A DNA stretch of 64,000 bases. Origin: Hydractinia symbiolongicarpus. Its lineage: Eukaryota > Cnidaria > Hydrozoa > Anthoathecata > Hydractiniidae. The notes under the pieces are model-generated. The model had not been told where the DNA came from. It searched no databases and was given only the letters and a program-made list of their open reading frames with translations. The translations under genes and the position numbers were made by a program. Where the stretch lies: NCBI RefSeq assembly GCF_029227915.1, contig NC_079883.1:19222001-19286000 (forward strand). The letters are read 5' to 3'. Below, in pieces: positions 57,504 to 64,000 of this stretch (positions are counted from its first letter, which is position 1; the number at the start of each line of letters is the position of its first letter).

Positions 57504-57689
57504 CGATGAACATAATCGAATGTCTGTCGTATACACTCTGTTTTTTTATAAACATACGGTAAATTTCCACCTAGGCTCAATAAGCTTAACAATTTGTATT
57601 ATTTTGAGCCTGAACTTATGCTTATTCCAATCCATAGATAATGTTTTTTGACACGGTCGTGTTTTCAATTTTTTCAATTCGGATGTATC

Positions 57690-57775
57690 TTTAAGAATTT
57701 GAACGTTCTGCGCATGTTGTTTTGAACGTTCTGCGCATGTTGTTTTGAACGTTCTCCGCATGTTGTTTTGAGTTG
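57690..57775. repeat. Three tandem copies of a 25-bp unit
   Basis: GAACGTTCTGCGCATGTTGT is repeated three times with one C/G difference in the last copy. Located 190 bp after the VPS54 stop. Confidence 0.92.
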
Positions 57776-57870
57776 GCTTGCAGAATATTTAGTATCCAAT
57801 TTTGATGAGTTAAAATTTGAGCTGCAAGCGTCATGCTTATATTTGGGGATTGTTGAGCTTACGTATGCTT

Positions 57871-57876
57871 AATAAA
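57871..57876 (+). terminator. Possible VPS54 polyadenylation signal AATAAA
   Basis: A canonical AATAAA lies 368 bp after the stop codon. It is the first clear hexamer noticed downstream, but this base composition gives such motifs by chance, so support is modest. Confidence 0.35.
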
Positions 57877-58189
57877 CGTTATGCTTATAGAAAGAAATGA
57901 CTGTGTTTATCTTCTCGGATGTAGCCGATTTTAAAGAAATAGATTTTCATTAGCTCGACATTATCGTTATTAATTTTATGCGACTGTAAATGCTCGCTAA
58001 GCGCTTCACGCTCTTCAATGAGGGCTTCCAAATTCCCTATAAAGCTTTTTAAATACTCATCTCCGGGTTAAAAATAAGCAAGTTTTGAATTTAAAAATGT
58101 CGGTTATTAAGATTTCTACCGTGGCCCATAGGTGACATGCTTAGAATATATTTTATTTCTCCTTAAAGTCATATCAATGTAGTCATATC

Positions 58190-58330
58190 AATATAACTGT
58201 CCCCGCGTGTTATAACTGTCACCGTATGTTATAACTGTCGACTCGACACTTATAACTGTTGCCGCATGTTATAACTGTCGACTCGACACTTATAACTCTC
58301 GCCGCATGTTATAACTGTCGACTCGACCCA
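58190..58330. repeat. Minisatellite with GTCGAC units
   Basis: Units of about 45 bp contain TGCCGCATGTTATAACTGTC and GACTCGACACTTATAACT. Two nearly identical units are preceded by short TATAACTGTC(C/A)CCG variants. It ends at GACCCAG, 58330. Confidence 0.88.
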
Positions 58331-58437
58331 GATCCTTTTTTTATCCAATAGGAAAAGGGATTCTTGTCACGTGCCTCTTATGTTTGCAATTTCTGATGCC
58401 CGCGGGTTAAGCAATGTTGAATCAGTATGAAACATGA

Positions 58438-58964
58438 ACAACTCACTGGATCAGAAAGAAATATTGGAGCAATGTTCCTGAAATTCTCCACTTTCTTAAA
58501 TCAAGACATGGGCTGAACATATCGTTACGTCATTTGAACCGGCCGCTTTGCAAGTACGGACTGTTTAGAAGAGGGAATAGAAGTGACTTGAATGAGATTA
58601 CGAGTTTTGTAGAACGGGAACTACAACAATCTGGAAGCTGCTTCGGATATCGTCTTATGCATCAAAAGCTTCGTCAACGAGGATTTTCTGTAGATCGTGA
58701 GACAGTTCGTTTTATTCTACAAACATTAGATCCGGACGGTGTAGAGAGCAGACGAAAACACGTCCTGAAACGACAAGTGTACATCACACCGGGACCAAGT
58801 TTCATATGCCACGTTGACGGATACGACAAGCTGAAACCTTTTGGATTTTGCATACATGGTGCAATTGATGGGTATAGCCGCAACGTTTTGTGGCTCGAAG
58901 TCAGCGATAGTAACAACAATCCTGCTATAGTCGCCTCTTACTTCTTCTCCTGTATAAAAGAATT
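58438..58964 (+). pseudogene. DDE integrase-like gene, first part
   Basis: Open from a stop at 58435 with no ATG in frame, so the beginning is missing or in another exon. It encodes a helix-turn-helix-like lead (VPEILHFLKSRHGLNISLRH), then GYRLMHQKLRQRGF and ETVRFILQTLDPDGVESRRK. Next comes the start of a retroviral-type DDE core: FICHVDGYDKLKPFGFCIHG and IDGYSRNVLWLEV. It is cut in the CIKEL codons by the R2-like insertion and resumes at 62371. Related integrase-core proteins are common in fish and cnidarian genomes; their host element is unclear to me. Confidence 0.8.
58949..58964 (+). repeat. 16-bp target-site duplication, left copy
   Basis: CCTGTATAAAAGAATT, identical to 62355-62370. It brackets the R2-like insertion. 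Confidence 0.93.
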
Positions 58965-59132
58965 ATATATATTATATTTAGAAATTATAAAATTACATAG
59001 TATCATCCGTTTATTCGGCTTGATACCTTGAAAATTCAAACATACGTTATTTTATATAATTTTGTTTTGGTCTATTTCTATAGCGAGAGACCGCCGCTCA
59101 AAATATATAATATATATATAATACTATTTCGG

Positions 59133-60587
59133 CTATCGGAATTCCCTTATTTCCGATAGTGTGTTGGTCAAAGACATGTCGATATCAGATATGTTAACAT
59201 CCCGCCGCAATGATCTTGATCCACGCAGGCATAGCAATGTCGATCGGAGTAACGAAAAGCAAATTTTCGTTCTGACAAACGTCGTAGCGATAGACGTTGG
59301 TATACCACGTTTATCTGCTATCAACTCAGCAAGACGTTGATAGAATCTCTTGCATTCTCTTCCTAACCCACCGTGTGTAGAAAACACCAAAGGTGTAAAA
59401 GAACCATTTTCAACCTGCAAAACCCTTTCGTTGTATAACCTTTTCTTTTCTTGCTCATTTCTTTCATAGCAACGTTTGATTTCTGTGTTCCTATACCTCT
59501 GGGCGTTAAGGTCAAAGACCCTGACATCGCAGAATACCCGTTGGCCAGGAATCCAGAAACCAAGTGCGCTAACATCTAATCGAGCTTCATTGGATGTGAT
59601 CGCACTTTTCTGGTCAAAGCGTTCGTTTTGTAGTGGAGCAAGCATCGGTTCAATTCGTACGTCTTTACACACTTCTTTCAAAAGCTGAGCAGTTATATCA
59701 CGAACTTCGTTATGACGTTGTGTGACAAACCCACCCTTTTTGCAGGATAACGCATGAGCAAGATCAAACTTTGAGCCACATGCACATTCAAATGGTAACC
59801 TGGGTAATTCCCAGTTATATCGAATTCTCAATGCGTCGAAAAACTGCTCCTTTGTGAGGTAGTAACCACTCTCTTTTATTGGCAGAGTCGTCAACCATTT
59901 TGATGCACCTATTTCCTGATTTGCTTCGTTCTGCCTCTTAGCACTTTCATCCATTTGTGACAATAATCCTTGCAGAATGTTTTGATGGCTTTTATTTCTC
60001 TCAGACTTTATTTGGCTTTTCGTTTTGCTGATCTCGTTCGCATTTTCACTTTGTCTGAGAAGAATATTTACGAGCTCCGTCGTCATTTTCCGAGAATTCT
60101 CGTATTCTGTGTCAGAAACATTCTCAAGGATTTTTATTCCTAGACCCCCGAGACGTGGTGGCAAGGACATTAGCTCCCTCTCTACATCGTTTACAATATG
60201 ACCACCAGTAATAGCCGGCAACAGTTGGTGTCTTATTACACTTTCCACTGGTCGCAGTAATGATGATATTTCTGGGATGGTCCGTAAATAGTATGTGAAG
60301 CGATGTTGATATCCACTAACATAGCATGTGTAAGCTGCTTGTGGTTCGATAACAGCTATTTCTGAAATTAGTGTGATTTCTTTCACCCATTTCGCGACAA
60401 TGTCTTCAACGTACTCTTTTCGAAAAGTCTCACTGCCAATAACCGCTCCGAGATGTCGTTCTCCTGTACATGTAATTTGGATATTTGTTTCTTTGAAGTG
60501 TGTTTTTGCTCCTTTAATGTTCTTATCTTTCACAATAAGCCATGATTTCTTTGGCTGTGGTTGGTAACCAAATTTTGGGCCTTCCAC
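59133..60587 (-). pseudogene. R2-like ORF, part 2: RT thumb and restriction-like endonuclease
   Basis: The frame that contains FADDLTAVG (near 60655-60630) is open to the stop at 59133. After the RT thumb a CCHC-type finger and the endonuclease follow: CACGSKFDLAHALSCKKGG, RHNEVRD, then the PD-(D/E)xK core (LDVSALGFWIPG and VFCDVRVFDL). KRFYQRLAELIADKRG is near the C-terminus. Such an RLE nuclease places the element with R2/NeSL-type retrotransposons; the exact clade needs a tree. Confidence 0.88.
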
Positions 60588-60637
60588 AATGAGCTCGTCC
60601 CACCATTTCCGAATGGTGGAAAAATTTCCAACAGCTG

Positions 60638-62194
60638 TTAAGTCATCAGCAAATCTACCAATTTCATATCAATATCAGCAATGTTTTTCATTCTATCAAG
60701 TAATGGTGTGAGTCCTATTGCGTAAATGGCCATCCCCAACGGATCGCCTTGAGTGGTACCTTCTCTTGAACTCAGTTCAATTCCACCAATCACAAAAAGT
60801 CTCGCAGGCTTTATGTAGCAGTTGTTGATGTATGTTGCTAGAATCGGGCAAATGATCTTGGTATTATGAAGTCTTGCACTACGGTTCAAGCTATTGAAGG
60901 CATTTGCAGCATCAACTAATAAGACACATTCGGCTTCTTCACTAGAGTATGCATCTTTCATTGCATGTATAGCAGCTTCGCACCCAGATTCATGACCGGA
61001 GCACATTTGAATTTTCGAACAAGATTCAATAACATCATTCTTTGATGCGTACATCACGGCTTTTCCAATAATGCGTCTTAAAACCTCTCCTACTCCGATA
61101 GGTCTAAGACCAGGGTTCTTGTCTAAAGGCACAAGACGACATCCTAAATACACCTCTAAAGAATTATCGTTTACTTCTTCATGGCAAAGTCTTCTTGCAA
61201 ACTTAGCTATCGCTTTCCGTAAATCTGTTCCAGTGTCGCCATAAACTCTAGACGCTATGATTTTGATCCATCCATTCGCATCCATTCCAGATGGTCCGGA
61301 GCCGCCTTTTGTTGTCTTCGCTGCTCGCATTATCATGTCTTCGTCAATGACGTCATATACAACGGCATTAACTGATTTGATCGGACCTTGTATCAGCGTG
61401 TCTTCGTATGATTCACTTCCTTCAGGATGTTTTTGTCTTAGCATTTCAAAAGTTTCGTCATTCAAAGGAAGTATTCCTCCAGACATATTGTTCGTCACCA
61501 CATTAATCGCTTTATGAACATCTCCTTTTTGCATATGGTTCCGGAACTTCCTTGAAATAACTGCAATATCTTGCTTTTTTATTACTTTAGGTAGTCGGCT
61601 TTGAATCGTCTGTGCCTCATCCATTAAGCTCATAAAATCTCCTTTAAACCATTGTGTTAGACGTCTGTTTAATGCTTCTACGTGCTCCTTAGATTTCGAT
61701 GCTTGTGATGGTTTTTGCAGCAGCAGAGCAGGCATGATATGTATAGCTTTTAATGCTATAGCTCTTAAAGGTGTGTTTTCAATCCACGCATTGAGCAATC
61801 TTGTGGTCTCACGTATGTAGGATTTACCTGCGTTTCCATTAGGCAGCATAAACAAGTTTCGTTTCCAATAAACAATTCTGCTGTAACATTCCTCGATGTC
61901 ATTGACTGCTTCACTTCCTTTAACATTACTCCAATAAAACTTCTCTGGAGCATCAGCAAAATGATGTTGAGATGAAGTTGCGTCTTCGGGAACGTTACTT
62001 TGTTGATTTGTATCCTGTTGTGTTTGTGCAATGTTCTGTGTCAACACTTTACAATACTTCAAGTGCTGTACCAAACCTCTATATGTTTTAAACTTTCGGT
62101 GACATTTCATACACGGAAAAGTCTCTTGACTCTGCTCAACACTATCAATTCTTGAATTCGATGACGATGGTTGCTTATGACCTCTTTTAACCAT
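60638..62194 (-). pseudogene. R2-like ORF, part 1: zinc finger and RT up to the active site
   Basis: Starts at ATG 62194. A C2H2 finger (FPCMKCHRKFKTYRGLVQHL, residues about 27-50) comes first. RT motifs follow: GGSGPSGMDANGWIKII, CRLVPLDKNPGLRPIGVGEV, VDAANAFNSLNR and EGTTQGDPLGMAIYAIG. The frame runs into TAA at about 60638 because of a one-base shift just before FADD. Without it the ORF would continue into part 2. Confidence 0.88.
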
Positions 62195-62354
62195 TTTTAT
62201 CCAATAAACTGTGAAAATGATGTTTCGTCGTTACTTCAATTAATTCTTCGCGTTTTGACACTTAATTGAAACTTGCATGACGGATCATTTACTTTGTTCC
62301 GATCAATCGGCATTGGAGACGTCCGCCATCTTTAACCGTCAACCGTCTTTTTAA

Positions 62355-62370
62355 CCTGTATAAAAGAATT
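62355..62370 (+). repeat. 16-bp target-site duplication, right copy
   Basis: CCTGTATAAAAGAATT, identical to 58949-58964. Confidence 0.93.
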
Positions 62371-62970
62371 GCGTCAAATTCCAAGGATAATTAGAGCAGA
62401 TAGAGTTTCTGAAAATGTTAACATTGCAGTTATACAGCGATATTCTGCGGGAAATTCTAACAACAGCTTCATATTTGGAACCTCCACTAGTAATCAAAGA
62501 ATAGAATGTTGGTGGTCGTCACTTAGAAAAAGCAGAATAGATTGGTGGATATAAATTATTTATGCGGGACGATGGCGATGGTATCACATACCATTTTGAA
62601 TGCATACGATTTTGTTTTCTAGCTTTATTACAGGAAGAACTGAACGAGGCCAAGGTAATGTGGAACAACCATTATATACGTAAATCAAGACATAGTGAAT
62701 GTCCACCAGGCCGTCCGAATGTTAACTTTTTTGCTCCCACCCGATCAAATGGCAGACAATGTGCTGTATCTGTCAGAGACGCTGATATAACAGTAGCTGA
62801 GGCATTCTGCCAGTCACATAGACCTCATGGTTGTTCAGAAGAATTCACTGAGTTAGCCCATATATTGATGATGAACAGGGCCTTGCAATGCCTGCGTCAG
62901 TTCAAGAAGCCGAAAATTTGTTTTCTTTTCTCGTGCAAGAAATAAATGCCTTGTAATGTAACTATAGCTG
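62371..62970 (+). pseudogene. DDE integrase-like gene, second part
   Basis: Continues the gene cut at 58964. IPRIIRADRVSENVNIAVIQ carries the second Asp, and NQRIECWWSSLRK carries the third acidic residue. One frameshift near 62545 and another near 62880 break the frame; the next frames read YHFECIRFCFLALLQEELNE and a PGRPN...F block. With the insertion this makes three lesions, so the gene is dead. Confidence 0.8.
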
Positions 62971-63490
62971 TATTATATAATTGTGTGAACCCCAAGTATC
63001 CTCCAAATCCACATAGTCTCTCTGCGCCAACTACGGTATCTTCGTATTTTACGTCGGCAATTACGTCGGCAACATGTGCAACCTAGTTCCCAGGCAGCTT
63101 GCTTTTATGAGCGCGAGGGAAGCAAAGTTGACTAATTATCGTTCATTGTGTATTCACTTAACGAAGTACACCAACGGGAAAATAGGTCAATGGGACTTGT
63201 ACTTTATCAGGGAGGCATAAAAATAATTTAAAACGTCAGAGTGGAATAAATATCAAATTTCGTGATTGAAACCGTTACGCAAGGAACCACATATATTTTT
63301 GACCGCCGAAAATTCAATTTGAACGGCCATTTTGGATCTATCCGCCTTATTAAAAACATAACTAGAAACGAAAATGTGAAGAAGTATCTAGCATAGCTCA
63401 TCAAATAATATTAAAATAACTGTCTATAACAATATTTATGATCAAATTCGTGACGCAGTCTTCATTATTTTCCCAATTTAACAAATAGTA
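62971..63490. other. Spacer between integrase remnant and second R2-like copy
   Basis: AT-rich. Contains the third hairpin module (63154). No other feature recognised. Confidence 0.45.
63154..63210 (+). repeat. Hairpin module, copy 3
   Basis: Begins TCACTTAAC. Stem GAAGTACA (63163-63170) pairs with TGTACTTT (63199-63206), the outer pair being G-T. Relative to copy 2, G-C has become A-T in the sixth pair. Confidence 0.72.
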
Positions 63491-63491
63491 A

Positions 63492-64000
63492 GATACGCTC
63501 ACAGCCAGGGTAGCGCTGGGTCGCGGGGTCAGGTCGGACTTTAAAAGTCGTGACGTTACGGCAATCAAATTATTAACAAACAACATGACAGGTGGTATTT
63601 TTCCTTTAAATGACGAAACATTCAATTTATTACGAGTTAGACATCCACCAGGCAAACAAGCGAAGGAAGACGTTATGTTGCAAGGATCGTTATCAACGGT
63701 TAATCCGATTGTATATGACATCATTGATGACACGTACGTATTGAAAGCAGCTCAAGTAACAAAAGGAGGCTCCGGACCTTCTGGGATGGACGTAGATGGA
63801 TGGAGAAAGCCTTTAACTTTAAAGGTTTTCGGTGAAAGCGGTTTGGATTTAAGAAAAGCTATAGCGAACGTTATAAAGAAGTTATGTATGGAAAATGTTA
63901 AAGATCAATCGCTTGAAGCATTTACTGCTTGCAGACTCGTACCTCTAGACAAGAAACCTGGAGTAAGACCAATTGGTGTTGGAGAAGTCTTGCGAAGAAT
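63492..64000 (+). CDS. Second R2-like element, partial RT, runs off the window
   Basis: Open on the + strand from 63492 to the window edge. From about 63535 it matches the RT lead of the element at 59-62 kb: AIKLLTNNMTGGIFPLNDET, VYDIIDD, KGGSGPSGMDVDGW, LVPLDKKPGVRPIGVGEVLR. Similarity to copy 1 is roughly 60 percent at protein level, so it is a different subfamily or an older copy. It starts abruptly, without the zinc-finger region, so it is 5'-truncated or rearranged. There is no stop in the visible part. Confidence 0.85.

Larger units (their letters stand above)
58965..62354 (-). mobile_element. R2-like (RLE-type) non-LTR retrotransposon
   Basis: A 3390-bp insertion between two identical 16-bp target copies, in the minus orientation. 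It encodes a C2H2 finger, RT and restriction-like endonuclease in one frame, apart from a single frameshift. The identical target duplication and the single lesion argue for a recent insertion. The 3' end lies at 58965 in AT-rich TATATA sequence. Confidence 0.92.

Noticed and set aside
58190-58330. Spaced direct repeats resembling a CRISPR array
   Set aside because: Units are contiguous, with no unique spacers, in a eukaryotic genome; a plain minisatellite.
59476-59688. + strand ORFs over 59.4-61.5 kb
   Set aside because: Antisense shadows of the R2-like coding frame.

Overview
The window is AT-rich animal nuclear DNA. The mix of transposon families (RTE, Polinton/Maverick, GalEa-type copia, BEL/Pao, Penelope-like, ISL2EU, R2-like and Helitron) and one long, heavily invaded single-copy gene suggest a marine invertebrate. 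A cnidarian, possibly a hydrozoan, is my best guess; this is inference from repeat content, not from a marker gene.

The backbone is one host gene on the + strand: VPS54, a subunit of the GARP vesicle-tethering complex. I could place 24 coding exons between 1212 and 57503. Each has an AG acceptor and a GT donor, all phases agree, and they give a 992-residue protein (human VPS54 is about 977). One stretch of about 40 residues known from the human protein, between exons 12 and 13, was not found. The first exon adds two zinc-finger-like Cys/His clusters that I do not recall in human VPS54.

The large introns are filled with nested mobile elements. Intron 2 (2087-26695) holds an inverted-repeat element carrying an almost intact RTE retrotransposon. 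It also holds a decayed Polinton/Maverick (about 11.1-25.7 kb) whose DNA polymerase is split by a copia element, whose middle is broken by BEL/Pao and a 5'-truncated RTE, and whose integrase is split by a pogo-like MITE. Intron 6 (27.4-32.7 kb) holds a tyrosine-recombinase remnant, a Tigger-like transposase remnant, a Penelope-like fragment and a MITE. Intron 11 holds a MITE. Intron 12 (35.6-45.7 kb) holds dispersed repeats and a decayed Helitron. Intron 21 (49.8-54.5 kb) holds an ISL2EU-type DNA transposon with both ORFs and matching terminal inverted repeats. Introns 22-23 hold more dispersed repeats.

Downstream of VPS54 (57.5-64 kb) lie minisatellites and a DDE-integrase gene remnant. An R2-like retrotransposon has inserted into that remnant, leaving a 16-bp target-site duplication. 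A second R2-like copy runs off the right edge.

The observation least explained by known features is a short hairpin module present three times (37596, 41209, 63154). Its stem bases change in a compensatory way between copies. No tRNA, rRNA or CRISPR array was seen.
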